DNA of 64,000 nucleotides from an uncultured Dialister sp. (GCA_902462205.1 CABQAR010000001.1:62001-126000); one strand, 5' to 3'; positions 17,263 to 25,595 are shown, numbered from the stretch's first letter. The notes: a model not told the origin generated them from the sequence alone. A program made the numbers and translations.

Positions 17263-17631
17263 TTATTCTTTTTCAATCTTATCCGTTTCTGCATTTTTCT
17301 TGACGGAATCGACGCCGTTCAGGCAGTTTTTTAGGGTGGTGTACCCTTCGCTGACAGCGATGATCTGGCCGTTTTTCGCTTTCAGTCTGAAACGGAATTC
17401 ACCTTTTTTATCGGTGTATACTTCGAATTTCGGATTTGTTTCGGTCACATAGCCTTCTACGGTCTGGTTTTCCAGTGCGGCAATAGGTGCATTCTTCTGA
17501 ACGCTTGCAATGCCTTTCTTGCAGCTTGCTTCCATCTTGTAAGTCTGAGAGGAAGCGACAATCTGTCCGTTGCCTGCCAGCAGATCGAAACGAACACCTG
17601 ATTTTGTTTCTTTGATTACGAATTTGCCCAT
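17263..17631 (-). CDS. YegP-like protein with two DUF1508 repeats
   Basis: This small protein has 122 aa and two copies of the DUF1508 module. Copy one is about residues 2-48 (GKFVIKETKSGVRFDLLAGNG, then SSQTYKMEASCKKGIASVQKNAP). Copy two is about 72-115 (GEFRFRLKAKNGQIIAVSEGYT, then CLNGVDSVKKNAE). The family is widespread and its biochemical role is not established as far as I know. ATG 17631 is chosen because GGGAGG precedes it; a longer in-frame start at 17661 has no site. It is a single-gene unit with its own terminator. Confidence 0.9.
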   Translation of the reverse strand: MGKFVIKETKSGVRFDLLAGNGQIVASSQTYKMEASCKKGIASVQKNAPIAALENQTVEGYVTETNPKFEVYTDKKGEFRFRLKAKNGQIIAVSEGYTTLKNCLNGVDSVKKNAETDKIEKE

Positions 17632-17835
17632 GAGAAGGACCTCCCTGATTTGAATAAACAATGGGTTTCACTACCCATAAAATAGCACCAAATTTAGGCA
17701 AAAGCAAGTGATTTCTTAAGTAAATCCAACTTTATTTTGACTATGCCCTCTTATCGCCTTCTTACCTCATTTTTGGAGATTTCAGGGGACGATGAAAGGC
17801 TTGGCTGCATGAGACGGTTCTACAGGCAGGACAAT

Positions 17836-17866
17836 AAAAAAGACGAGGACATGGGTCTTCGTCTCT
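17836..17866 (-). terminator. Terminator of rpsT
   Basis: AGACGA and TCGTCT form the stem, extended by further pairs, and on the minus strand the hairpin is followed by TTTTT. It begins 15 bp past the rpsT stop codon. Confidence 0.8.
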
Positions 17867-17880
17867 CCTTTGAAAACAGA

Positions 17881-18228
17881 TTATTTCTGTTCTTCCATAG
17901 CTTCCTTATAAGCTTCTTTTGCTTCTTCCTTTGCTTCTACGGCAGCTTCCTTTGCTTCGAAAGCTTTCTCAGCGGCGATAGCAGCATTGACGCTTGCGTT
18001 CAGACGGGATTTCTTACGAGCAGCAGCGTTCTTATGGATAACACCTTTCTGAGCAGCGGCATCAATGATGCTCTGGGCAGCGCGGATAGCTTCGTCTTTC
18101 TTTTCAGTGTTGGCAGCAGCTACAGCTTTTTTTACGGCACCGTGAATCTGGGAACGGACAGCAGCGTTGGCAGCTCTCTTTTTAGCGTCAGTCTTCATGG
18201 TTTTCATGTTGGATTTAATTTGCGGCAA
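17881..18228 (-). CDS. rpsT: 30S ribosomal protein S20 with acidic C-terminal extension
   Basis: S20 binds 16S rRNA early in 30S assembly. The core has the expected Lys/Arg/Ala-rich helices (TDAKKRAANAAVRSQIHGAVK, KGVIHKNAAARKKSRLNA). The likely start is TTG at 18228, giving MPQIKS, which matches the family N-terminus; GGGAGGTG is 6 bases upstream, and a GTG at 18237 overlaps that site. E. coli rpsT also uses TTG, linked to autoregulation. At 115 aa it is about 25-30 residues longer than usual. The extra tail is an Ala/Glu/Lys repeat (EAKEAAVEAKEEAKEA), probably one long helix. Confidence 0.92.
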   Translation of the reverse strand: MPQIKSNMKTMKTDAKKRAANAAVRSQIHGAVKKAVAAANTEKKDEAIRAAQSIIDAAAQKGVIHKNAAARKKSRLNASVNAAIAAEKAFEAKEAAVEAKEEAKEAYKEAMEEQK

Positions 18229-18252
18229 TTGTTTCACCTCCCGTCTGTTTTA

Positions 18253-18282
18253 TTCATACCATGTCATTCTACCATGTTTCAA
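18253..18282 (-). promoter_or_regulatory. Probable rpsT promoter
   Basis: On the minus strand TTGAAA (18282-18277) and TATGAA (18258-18253) are 18 bp apart and lie 25 bp before the rpsT start. Confidence 0.5.
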
Positions 18283-18428
18283 TTTCTATGGCAAGAAATG
18301 ATTTTAAAAAACAGGTTTGTGTAAAGAATATGGATTCGTTAAAATAAAGGAAACAGAAACGCCATCATGTAAAAAGGATTTGATTCGGCCCATATAGGGT
18401 GCCGCATGTTTTTGACAAGGAGCTTCAA

Positions 18429-18806
18429 ATGTACGTCGGTGTTGATTTGGTAAAGGTCTCCCGCTGGGAACGCATCTGTGAAAAATATCCCGCCCGTCTT
18501 GAAAAAATGTTCACGCCGGAAGAACGGGAGCATTGCGAGGAAAAAGGAAAACGGAAAGCAGATTCTTATGCTGCGCTTTGGGCGGCGAGGGAAGCAGCCG
18601 GAAAGGCGCTCGGCATAGGGATTTTAGGATCGGGATTCGGCGATGCCTGTCTGTCTTGGTCAAAGTGGGGGGCTCCCATCCTTCATTTACAGGGGCAGTT
18701 TGCCAAAAGAGCGGAAGAAATGAAGATTACGGATATGTCTGTTTCCATTTCCCATGAAGATGGCATGTCTATCGCGGTGGTTGTCATGGAGGGCAAAAGA
18801 GAATGA
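18429..18806 (+). CDS. acpS: Holo-[acyl-carrier-protein] synthase
   Basis: AcpS transfers 4'-phosphopantetheine from coenzyme A to acyl carrier protein. The N-terminal GVDLVKVSRWE holds the metal-binding Asp, and AALWAAREAAGKALG is the second motif with the catalytic Glu-Lys. The length of 125 aa is normal. AAGGAG at 18417-18422 supports ATG 18429 over an in-frame start 30 bp upstream. The gene overlaps the NAD(P)HX repair gene by 4 bp (ATGA); acpS next to this gene is a frequent bacterial arrangement. Confidence 0.93.
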   Translation: MYVGVDLVKVSRWERICEKYPARLEKMFTPEEREHCEEKGKRKADSYAALWAAREAAGKALGIGILGSGFGDACLSWSKWGAPILHLQGQFAKRAEEMKITDMSVSISHEDGMSIAVVVMEGKRE

Positions 18807-20329
18807 TACTTACGACAGCGGAAGAATCCAGAAGGCTGGATCGGTGCGCCATGGAGGAGTTTGGATTACCGGAAGCCGTTCTTATGGAAAATGCGGGAGC
18901 GTCCGTCATCCGGCTGATGCAGCCTGAGATTTCATGGGAAAATGCCCGGATTGTTATTGTCTGCGGTACTGGAAATAATGGGGGCGACGGATTCGTGGCA
19001 GCCCGGTATGCCTCGGCTGCAGGGGCGGAAGTCACTGTCCTTCTGATGGGAAATGTCTCCCACATGGGAGAGGTCTCTTTAATGTATAAAAATGTAATAG
19101 ATAAAATGGGAATTCCCGTCATTCCGATTTCCGATGCGGAAGAGGCGGAGGAATACCTGTCTCGGGCGGATGTCATCATAGACGCTCTGATTGGAACCGG
19201 TCTGAAGAATAACGTGGATGAAAAAAAAGCGGCGCTGATTACCTGCATGAATGATTCCCGTGCCCTGATTATTTCCGTTGATACGCCGAGCGGGATGCTG
19301 ACAGACAGCGGAGAGGCGGCAGGAGCCGTCGTGAATGCCGATTTCACCGTGGCATTGGGGGCGGTGAAAAGAGGCCATGTGCTGTATCCGGGAAGCGAAT
19401 ATGCAGGGGAAGTGATGTATTCCCCGATCGGCATTCCAGAAGAGGCAAGAACGGATTATTCGGTGCGTATCACGGAAAAAGAAGATGTATACGGATTTTT
19501 ACCGGTAAGGAGCCGTATATCCCATAAAGGGAATCATGGATTTATCGGCGTGTTTGCCGGTTCGGAAGGCATGGCGGGAGCAGGGCTTTTGGCGGCACAG
19601 GGGGCTTTATACAGCGGGGCAGGAAAAATCGCGCTGGCCACCGTGGAAAAAACGGCGGGCGTCCTGGCAGGGAAGGTGCCGGAAATTATGGTATCCTCCT
19701 GCGGAAAAGAACCGTATTTCACAAAGGGGATGGTTTCACTCTGCCTGAAAAAAGCGGAAGACTACCAAGCCATAGCCATCGGCCCCGGGTTGGGGAGGGC
19801 AGAGGAAACACAGCTTTTTGTAAAGGAATTCCTCAGCTCGGTAAGAAAGCCCGTTGTTGTTGACGCAGATGCGTTATTTGCCGTAGCAGAACAGAAAATG
19901 GATATAAAGGAATGTCCCGGGCAGCTTATCCTGACTCCCCATGTGGGAGAATTTGCCCGACTGACAGGCCGGCCGGCGAGAGAAATAGAAGCCTGTCGGA
20001 TAGATGCCGCCATTGAATTCGCGACGGCAAACCATGTCGTCCTTGTTCTGAAAGGGGCACCGACGGTTGTCGCTGTTCCGGACGGAAGGGCATGGATCAA
20101 TCCGACAGGGAATCCGGGAATGGCGTCCGGCGGAATGGGGGATACCTTGACGGGGATCATCGCTGCCCTTCTCGGGCAGAAAATGGAAGCGGAAGAGGCG
20201 GCGGTGGCCGGCGTATATCTTCACGGTCTTGCAGGGGATATGCTGGCGGAAACCAATCCTGTGGGCTATACGGCAGGTGATCTGGCGCGTCAGATTCCGG
20301 CCGCCAGAAGCAGGGTGATGGAGGCATGA
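18803..20329 (+). CDS. nnr: Bifunctional NAD(P)HX epimerase / ADP-dependent NAD(P)HX dehydratase
   Basis: This 508-aa fusion repairs hydrated NADH and NADPH. The N-terminal YjeF epimerase domain (about residues 1-210) has VCGTGNNGGDGFVAAR and the loop DALIGTGL. The C-terminal dehydratase domain (about 225-505) has HKGNHGFIGVFAGS, AIGPGLGR, TPHVGEFARL and the nucleotide-site motif NPGMASGGMGDTLTGIIAALL. It overlaps acpS and the next gene by 4 bp each, so the three form one tightly coupled unit. Confidence 0.94.
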   Translation: MILTTAEESRRLDRCAMEEFGLPEAVLMENAGASVIRLMQPEISWENARIVIVCGTGNNGGDGFVAARYASAAGAEVTVLLMGNVSHMGEVSLMYKNVIDKMGIPVIPISDAEEAEEYLSRADVIIDALIGTGLKNNVDEKKAALITCMNDSRALIISVDTPSGMLTDSGEAAGAVVNADFTVALGAVKRGHVLYPGSEYAGEVMYSPIGIPEEARTDYSVRITEKEDVYGFLPVRSRISHKGNHGFIGVFAGSEGMAGAGLLAAQGALYSGAGKIALATVEKTAGVLAGKVPEIMVSSCGKEPYFTKGMVSLCLKKAEDYQAIAIGPGLGRAEETQLFVKEFLSSVRKPVVVDADALFAVAEQKMDIKECPGQLILTPHVGEFARLTGRPAREIEACRIDAAIEFATANHVVLVLKGAPTVVAVPDGRAWINPTGNPGMASGGMGDTLTGIIAALLGQKMEAEEAAVAGVYLHGLAGDMLAETNPVGYTAGDLARQIPAARSRVMEA

Positions 20330-21207
20330 GATTTTTTGCGAGACTGGTTTCCTGCCTGTTTCTTTTTGCGGCGGTTATTTTTTCTGCCTGCCATGCGGAT
20401 TTTCCTTTTGCCGGCGGAGAAAACCAAAAAAATCAGGAACTGATTATCCGAATGCTTGACATCGGGCAGGGAGACGCCATACTTCTTGAAAAAGGCGGGA
20501 AATTCGCACTGATTGATTCGGGGGATGTGGAACACCGCAGCCAGATGGCAGAATGGCTCAGGAAATATGGAGCAGGAGAGTTGGAAACCGTCATTATCAC
20601 GCATCCCCATATAGACCATCTGGGAGGCATGCTTTCCGTATTTGCCCATGCAAAAATAAATCGCATTTATGATAATGGCGAGCCGTACTCCTCTTATACG
20701 TATCGCACTTACCGAAAAGTCATCAGTAAAAAAGAAATCCCGTGCCGGACATTAAAAGCAGGGGATCGGATAGATCTGTTGGATGGGGTTCCGTTCACGG
20801 TTATGGGGCCGGTGGCAGAAAGCCATGCCAATGGAGAGGATTCCAGACAGAACAATAACAGCATCGTAGGACAGGCGGCTTACGGAAACTTCAAAATGCT
20901 GTTTACCGGAGACGCGGAAGCGGAAGAAGAAATGTCCATTCTGAAAACGGGGGTGGATATAAAGAGCACGGTGCTGAAGGTGGGCCATCATGGGAGCAAG
21001 ACTTCCTCGACGGATGATTTTCTGGAGGCCGTATCGCCGGAAGCAGCCCTGATTTCCTGCGGGGCGGGAAATGATTATGGCCATCCGAGCCAGAAAACGC
21101 TGAAAAAGCTGGAAGCAAGAAATATTTCCGTATACAGAACGGATAGGAACGGCACGATTACTGTGACGACAGACGGAAAGGGATGCCGGATAGAGAAGGA
21201 AAGATAG
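20326..21207 (+). CDS. Lipoprotein-type ComEC/Rec2-like metallo-beta-lactamase-fold hydrolase
   Basis: The protein has 293 aa. The N-terminus is a signal sequence with a lipobox-like FSAC near residue 22, so it is likely anchored outside the inner membrane. The hydrolase domain starts with MLDIGQGDAILLE and has the metal motif THPHIDHLGG, a GDAE motif and KVGHHGSKTSST, the pattern of the C-terminal domain of the DNA-uptake protein ComEC. It lacks the ComEC channel, so it is a stand-alone hydrolase; the substrate is not known. It overlaps the NAD(P)HX repair gene by 4 bp. Confidence 0.85.
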   Translation: MRFFARLVSCLFLFAAVIFSACHADFPFAGGENQKNQELIIRMLDIGQGDAILLEKGGKFALIDSGDVEHRSQMAEWLRKYGAGELETVIITHPHIDHLGGMLSVFAHAKINRIYDNGEPYSSYTYRTYRKVISKKEIPCRTLKAGDRIDLLDGVPFTVMGPVAESHANGEDSRQNNNSIVGQAAYGNFKMLFTGDAEAEEEMSILKTGVDIKSTVLKVGHHGSKTSSTDDFLEAVSPEAALISCGAGNDYGHPSQKTLKKLEARNISVYRTDRNGTITVTTDGKGCRIEKER

Positions 21208-21219
21208 AAAGGAAAAACA

Positions 21220-21465
21220 ATGACGGAAAGGGAATTGCCAAGAGCAGGAGAAATATGGAGGCATTTCAAAGGAAACCGGTATCTGATCATCACGTTGGCC
21301 GTCCATACGGAAACAAGTGAAGCGTATGTGGTCTATAAAGCGCTATACGGCGATTATAAGGATTACATAAGGCCATGCGCCATGTTCATGGATACGGTGG
21401 ATCATGAAAAATATCCGGATGCTTCTCAAAAATACAGGTTTGAAAAAGTGGATTTGAATGACTGA
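21220..21465 (+). CDS. DUF1653 family protein
   Basis: This small protein has 81 aa and fits the DUF1653 pattern: an RHFKGNRY block near the start, AYVVYKALYGDY in the middle, RPCAMFMDTVD and a final KYPDASQKYRFEKV. The role of the family is unknown. The gene follows the ComEC-like hydrolase after 12 bp with an AGGAAA site and is followed by a terminator, so it closes the acpS operon. Confidence 0.85.
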   Translation: MTERELPRAGEIWRHFKGNRYLIITLAVHTETSEAYVVYKALYGDYKDYIRPCAMFMDTVDHEKYPDASQKYRFEKVDLND

Positions 21466-21495
21466 TACCGTATAAAAATGAAAGGAACAGATTAT

Positions 21496-21530
21496 AAAAG
21501 GGCTTCTCTATACAGGGAAGTTCTTTTTTA
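21496..21530 (+). terminator. Terminator after the DUF1653 gene
   Basis: AAGGGCTTC pairs with GAAGTTCTT (9 bp, two G-U pairs), followed by a run of T. Confidence 0.75.
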
Positions 21531-21565
21531 TCTAAAATAATCAAGCGAAAATGAAAAATCATTAC

Positions 21566-21623
21566 TTTCAATCATGAATCAACTGTGGTAGATTATTCCT
21601 ATACATGACGTCATAAACGTCAT
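21566..21623 (+). promoter_or_regulatory. Probable ddh promoter with inverted-repeat operator
   Basis: TTTCAA at 21566-21571 and TAGATT at 21589-21594 are 17 bp apart. Directly downstream is a perfect inverted repeat, ATGACGT at 21605-21611 and ACGTCAT at 21617-21623 with a 5-bp spacer. It would cover the transcription start, the usual place for a repressor site. Confidence 0.45.
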
Positions 21624-21666
21624 AAGTGCTGATACAGGTATAGAAGAAACAGGAGGGCGGGAGAAA

Positions 21667-22653
21667 ATGAGCATCAGAATCGGAATTTTAGGATATGGCA
21701 ATATCGGGCGGGGCGTGGAAACAGCGCTGAAGGACAACCCGGACATGGAGTTGAAGGCTGTTTTTACAAGGCGGAATCCATCCTCAGTGGAAATACTTTC
21801 TGCAGGAGTCCCTGTCGTATCCGTGGCGGAAATAGAACAGTGGAAGGATAGGATCGATGTGCTTCTGCTTTGCGGCGGAAGTGCGACGGATCTGCCGGTA
21901 CAGACACCGGAATATGCCAAAATGTTTAATGTGGTGGACACGTTTGATACACATGCCCATGTGCCGCAGCATTTCGCAGCCGTGGATAAGGCGGCAAGAG
22001 AAAACAACAAAACCGCCATTATTTCCGTCGGATGGGATCCGGGACTATTTTCTCTGGCAAGATTATATGGCAACGTGGTTCTTCCGGACGGAAAAGATTA
22101 TACGTTTTGGGGGAAAGGCGTTTCGCAGGGACATTCAGACGCCATTCGCAGAATCAGGGGCGTAAAGAATGCAAAGCAGTACACCTGCCCTGTGGAAACA
22201 GCAATGCAGGCGGTCAGAAATGGGGGAAACCCTGAACTGGATACAAGAGAAAAGCATACAAGGGAATGCTTCGTGGTCCTCGAAGCGGGAGCAGATGCAT
22301 CTTATGTAGAAGAGCAGATTAAGACGATGCCGAATTATTTCTCCGACTATGACACGACGGTGCATTTCATTTCAGAAGAAGAATTCGCGGCCAATCATCA
22401 GGGACTGGGGCACGGAGGCTTTGTATTCCGCAGCGGGAATACGGGCAAGGATAAGGAAAACAACCATGTGATTGAATTCAAGCTGAAGCTGGATTCCAAT
22501 CCTGAGTTCACCACCCATGTCATGGTGGCTTATGCAAGAGCCATCGCCCGCATGGCGAAAGAAGGGCAGACAGGCTGCAAGACGGTCTTCGATATACCGC
22601 CGGCCTACCTCTCCTCCCTGACAGGCGAGGAACTGAGGGAAACCATGCTGTAA
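21667..22653 (+). CDS. ddh: meso-Diaminopimelate dehydrogenase
   Basis: It reversibly aminates tetrahydrodipicolinate to meso-diaminopimelate in one step with NADPH, feeding lysine and peptidoglycan synthesis. The N-terminal Rossmann motif is GILGYGNIGRGVE. Family blocks CGGSATDLPVQTP, VVDTFDTHAHVP, SVGWDPGLFSLAR and GVSQGHSDAIRRI are all present. The length of 328 aa is standard. It is a single-gene unit with AGGAGGG before ATG 21667 and an inverted repeat just upstream. Confidence 0.93.
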   Translation: MSIRIGILGYGNIGRGVETALKDNPDMELKAVFTRRNPSSVEILSAGVPVVSVAEIEQWKDRIDVLLLCGGSATDLPVQTPEYAKMFNVVDTFDTHAHVPQHFAAVDKAARENNKTAIISVGWDPGLFSLARLYGNVVLPDGKDYTFWGKGVSQGHSDAIRRIRGVKNAKQYTCPVETAMQAVRNGGNPELDTREKHTRECFVVLEAGADASYVEEQIKTMPNYFSDYDTTVHFISEEEFAANHQGLGHGGFVFRSGNTGKDKENNHVIEFKLKLDSNPEFTTHVMVAYARAIARMAKEGQTGCKTVFDIPPAYLSSLTGEELRETML

Positions 22654-22665
22654 TGGCTTTCTGAC

Positions 22666-22695
22666 TTGACAATTTTGTGGTGGATAGTGTATTCT
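22666..22695 (+). promoter_or_regulatory. Promoter of tRNA-Ser
   Basis: A perfect TTGACA at 22666-22671 and TATTCT at 22690-22695 are 18 bp apart, about 20 bp before the tRNA. Confidence 0.7.
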
Positions 22696-22714
22696 TACAT
22701 AAGTTCAGCTATGC

Positions 22715-22804
22715 GGAGCGGTACTCAAGTGGCTGAAGAGGACGGTTTGCTAAATCGTTAGACGGGTCTCCCGTGCGGGGGTTCGAATCCCCCCCGCTCC
22801 GCCA
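22715..22804 (+). tRNA. tRNA-Ser (anticodon GCT)
   Basis: The gene has 90 bases including an encoded CCA. The acceptor stem pairs GGAGCGG with CCGCTCC, with discriminator G. The anticodon stem ACGGT/ATCGT encloses the loop TTGCTAA, with anticodon GCT at 22749-22751 reading AGC/AGU. A long variable arm (GACGGGTCTCCCGT region) and a perfect GGGGG/CCCCC T arm around TTCGAAT confirm a class II serine tRNA. Confidence 0.95.
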
Positions 22805-22813
22805 TGAAATGAC

Positions 22814-22846
22814 AGAAGATATCGGAAAATGGTATCTTCTTTTTTT
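22814..22846 (+). terminator. Terminator of tRNA-Ser
   Basis: AGAAGATA pairs with TATCTTCT and is followed by T residues. The remaining region up to 23092 shows no gene that I can support. Confidence 0.75.
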
Positions 22847-23092
22847 ATGCTGTTTATAATCAGGAACGCGCTTCTGTGTTTTTTGCCGGCTGCTGAAAAA
22901 ATATAAAAAGCAGGTTCCGGAGTTATTTCCACGGCGCGGCAACAAGCGGATTTACGATTTTTAGGAAGAACATTTCATCGTTCTTTTTGCAGAATGAGAT
23001 GTTTCGGCGGAAGGGAGGATTTATTTTGCGGGATTCTATGAAATCCTTTATAATTATGGAAACAAAATGGTTCTGCACAGAAGGAGAAGAAA

Positions 23093-23782
23093 ATGGGATT
23101 TTTTGACAAGGAAAATGAATCCAACAGCCCTATCGGTCTTTTGAGAGCCCATATCGGTACATTCATGTACTATGTGAAAATAGGAAATACGAAATTCAAG
23201 AATAAGGAAGGCATTTCCGATATTTTTTATGATATGGAGCAGACGAAGTTCCTCTTGGACCAGGCGACACGGGGGACGATGTATGACTTCCGAAAGAGGA
23301 TTGATGAGGCGCTTTGGGATGCAGCCGTCCATAAATATTCAGAAGATCTGGATCACCTGAAAAAGGAGCTGCTGAAAGCGGTAGATGCCGGCGCGGCCCA
23401 AGGATCCGTCATGGAGGAAGAGGAAGAAATCGATCAGGAAGAGCCGGAAGAAACCATGGAAGAGTCGGGGGACTGGAAGGCTTCCATAAAGGACGAAATG
23501 AAGGCGGCAGAAGAGGCCGCGCGGAAAAAAGCAGAAGAAAAGGACAGCGGAGAGTCTGAGGAAAAAGAGAAAGAAAAAACAGATGACGGAACCATGACGG
23601 AGGCGGATTGCCGCGAGCTTTGGAAATTGATCAAGGGCATGGATAAAGAATTTATCGAAATGAAACAGATTGCTGACGACTGGCTCATGGTCAACAGAAA
23701 GAAGGGCGGATGCTTCGGCATGATGGCCATTCTGATGCTTTTGCCTTTAGGGGCGGTTTATGGGATATGGTCTGTTTTTTAA
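23093..23782 (+). CDS. Tail-anchored acidic coiled-coil protein, function unknown
   Basis: I do not recognise this 229-aa protein. The N-terminal 100 residues look globular (GFFDKENESNSPIGLLRAHIG start). A very acidic low-complexity Glu/Lys segment covers about residues 108-165, and a single C-terminal membrane helix (MMAILMLLPLGAVYGIW) ends the protein. There is no signal peptide, so it is predicted to sit on the cytoplasmic face of the membrane. AGAAGGAGA precedes the ATG. It stands alone between tRNA-Ser and the SCIFF gene. Confidence 0.6.
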   Translation: MGFFDKENESNSPIGLLRAHIGTFMYYVKIGNTKFKNKEGISDIFYDMEQTKFLLDQATRGTMYDFRKRIDEALWDAAVHKYSEDLDHLKKELLKAVDAGAAQGSVMEEEEEIDQEEPEETMEESGDWKASIKDEMKAAEEAARKKAEEKDSGESEEKEKEKTDDGTMTEADCRELWKLIKGMDKEFIEMKQIADDWLMVNRKKGGCFGMMAILMLLPLGAVYGIWSVF

Positions 23783-23866
23783 AGAAACAGGCATTTAATA
23801 CCTTGTTTTTCCCACTTTTGCTATGCTATTATATGCAGAGAAAAGGTTGTTTCGGGAGGTGACATT

Positions 23867-24028
23867 ATGTCTAAACACATCGTTACAATTAACCAGTCTT
23901 CTTTACAGGACTCCATTAAGTTCGAAGGCTGCAGTGAATGTCAGACTTCCTGCCAGTCTGCCTGCAAGACCAGCTGCACGATCGGCAATCTGATCTGCAC
24001 AGAACAGGAAGAAGCTGAAGAAGCGTAA
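23867..24028 (+). CDS. scfA: SCIFF peptide (six-cysteine RiPP precursor)
   Basis: This 53-aa precursor peptide has the leader MSKHIVTINQSSLQDSIKFE, followed by six cysteines (Cys22, 25, 29, 33, 37, 44) in the pattern CSECQTSCQSACKTSC. This is the SCIFF signature (six cysteines in forty-five residues), best known from Clostridia. The neighbouring radical SAM enzyme forms Cys-to-alpha-carbon thioether links. GGGAGGTG lies 9 bases before the ATG. The biological role of mature SCIFF is not known to me. A hairpin between this gene and the maturase fits higher expression of the peptide. Confidence 0.95.
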   Translation: MSKHIVTINQSSLQDSIKFEGCSECQTSCQSACKTSCTIGNLICTEQEEAEEA

Positions 24029-24040
24029 GAAACGGCCATG

Positions 24041-24067
24041 CTCCCGATCTTATGGTCGGGAGTTTTT
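24041..24067 (+). terminator. Hairpin between SCIFF and its maturase
   Basis: CTCCCGA at 24041-24047 pairs with TCGGGAG at 24056-24062, then TTTTT. It probably ends most transcripts after the precursor gene and lets some through to the maturase. Confidence 0.8.
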
Positions 24068-24094
24068 AAATTGTTTATGAGTTAGGAGAATTTC

Positions 24095-25525
24095 ATGGAT
24101 TATAACGTACAGCCCATGATCCATCGTTTCCGCCAGAATGGCATGAATATCGTTATGGATGTAAACAGCGGCATCGTGCACGTTGTAGATGAAGTAACAT
24201 ACAAGGTTTTGGAGTTTTATAAGGGCGGCAACAGGGAAGAGGTACTTTCCCGGCTGTCTTCCGAGTTTGATGCAACAGAGCTGAATGAGGTCATGGATGA
24301 TCTGGATGAACTCATGGCGGCAGGTTCCTTATATGCTCCCATGGATAAGGATTATGAAATGGCGATCGAGGATAAGCCGATCATCAAGGCTTTGTGCATC
24401 AATATAGCCCATGACTGCAATCTGCGCTGCCAGTATTGTTTTGCCGGACAGGGCGGATATGGACAGTGGCGCATGCTGATGAGCTTTGATGTGGCGCGCC
24501 GCGCCGTTGATTTCCTTGTGGCACACAGCGGCCCCCGTGAGCACTGCGAGCTGGATTTCTTCGGCGGAGAGCCGCTGATGAACTGGCGTGTGGTCCAGCA
24601 GACGGTGACATACGTGCGCCAGCAGGAAAAGAAGCATCATAAAAAGATCAAGATGTCGCTGACCACGAACGGCATGCTTCTTGATGAGGAGAAGGTCAAG
24701 TATCTGACGGATAACCATATCAGCCTGATCCTGTCCTTGGACGGAAGGAAAGAAATGCATGATCGTATGCGTCCCGGCGTACATGGAGAAGGGACGTATG
24801 ACCGCATCATGAAAAACCTCCAGTACTGCATCCAGCATCGGAACGGGGAGGAATATTATGTGCGTGGTACATTTACCCGTCATAATATGGATTTCACGAC
24901 AGATGTGGAAGATATGATAGATCATGGGTTTCCTGCGGTATCGATGGAACCGGTGGTCGGCGAGGAGACGGAAGAATATTCCATCAAGGAGTCTGATCTT
25001 CCCCGTGTGAAGGCGGAATATGATAAGCTGGCCAATCTTTTCATCCGTCGTGAGGAAGAAGGGCGTCCGTTCTTTTTCTTCCATTTCAACATGGATCTGT
25101 GGAAGGGGCCGTGCCTGCCGAAGCGTCTGCGCGGATGCGGTGCCGGCCATGAATATCTGGCGGTGGTTCCCAATGGAGATATTTATCCCTGCCACCAGTT
25201 CGTCGGACGGGAAGGATATGTCATCGGAAACATCTATGAAGGACTGAAGAATATGAAGATGATGCGTGATTTCCGTGTCAATCACGTATTCAGCAAGCCG
25301 GAATGCGTGGACTGCTGGGCGAAATTTTTCTGTTCCGGCGGCTGTCATGCGAATAATGAGGCTTTCGCGGGAGATATCCATAAGCCATACCATATTACCT
25401 GCGAAATCCAGAAGAAAAGAGTGGAGTGCGCCATGATGATCCAGGCGTATAATAAATTAAAGGCTCCGAAAGTCATGCATCAGCCGGGAACAAGAGCGGC
25501 AAAAAAAGCGGAGGGGCTGCTCTGA
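24095..25525 (+). CDS. scfB: Radical SAM SCIFF maturase (thioether-forming)
   Basis: The protein has 476 aa. The N-terminal 90 residues look like a peptide-recognition (RRE-like) region. The radical SAM core begins with CNLRCQYCF, giving Cys108, Cys112 and Cys115 for the [4Fe-4S] cluster that cleaves S-adenosylmethionine. The C-terminal SPASM region carries further cysteines (CGAGHEYLAV, CHQFVG, CVDCWAKFFCSGGC) for auxiliary clusters. It lies 66 bp after the SCIFF gene, as expected for this pair. Confidence 0.95.
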   Translation: MDYNVQPMIHRFRQNGMNIVMDVNSGIVHVVDEVTYKVLEFYKGGNREEVLSRLSSEFDATELNEVMDDLDELMAAGSLYAPMDKDYEMAIEDKPIIKALCINIAHDCNLRCQYCFAGQGGYGQWRMLMSFDVARRAVDFLVAHSGPREHCELDFFGGEPLMNWRVVQQTVTYVRQQEKKHHKKIKMSLTTNGMLLDEEKVKYLTDNHISLILSLDGRKEMHDRMRPGVHGEGTYDRIMKNLQYCIQHRNGEEYYVRGTFTRHNMDFTTDVEDMIDHGFPAVSMEPVVGEETEEYSIKESDLPRVKAEYDKLANLFIRREEEGRPFFFFHFNMDLWKGPCLPKRLRGCGAGHEYLAVVPNGDIYPCHQFVGREGYVIGNIYEGLKNMKMMRDFRVNHVFSKPECVDCWAKFFCSGGCHANNEAFAGDIHKPYHITCEIQKKRVECAMMIQAYNKLKAPKVMHQPGTRAAKKAEGLL

Positions 25526-25563
25526 ATTTCATAAGGAGAATGAGCCGTTGAAACGGCTGTTGG

Positions 25564-25595
25564 AGAGGTTTCTGTTTGCGCGGAAGCCTCTTTTA
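25564..25595 (+). terminator. Terminator of the SCIFF maturase gene
   Basis: AGAGGTTT at 25564-25571 pairs with AAGCCTCT at 25584-25591 (one G-U) and runs into TTT. A smaller hairpin, AGCCGTTGAAACGGCT, lies just before it at 25543-25558. Confidence 0.7.

Noticed and set aside
22750..22945. Minus-strand frames over tRNA-Ser encoding a GGIRTPA-like peptide
   Set aside because: This peptide is a common artefact of translating tRNA-Ser genes; the tRNA explains the sequence.
24329..25393. 354-codon open frame on the minus strand
   Set aside because: It is fully antisense to the SCIFF maturase, whose family match is certain; there is no start site or protein-like composition.
25536..25549. Tiny ORF ATG AGC CGT TGA after the SCIFF maturase
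   Set aside because: Three codons only, and it lies in a hairpin region; no support for a real peptide gene.
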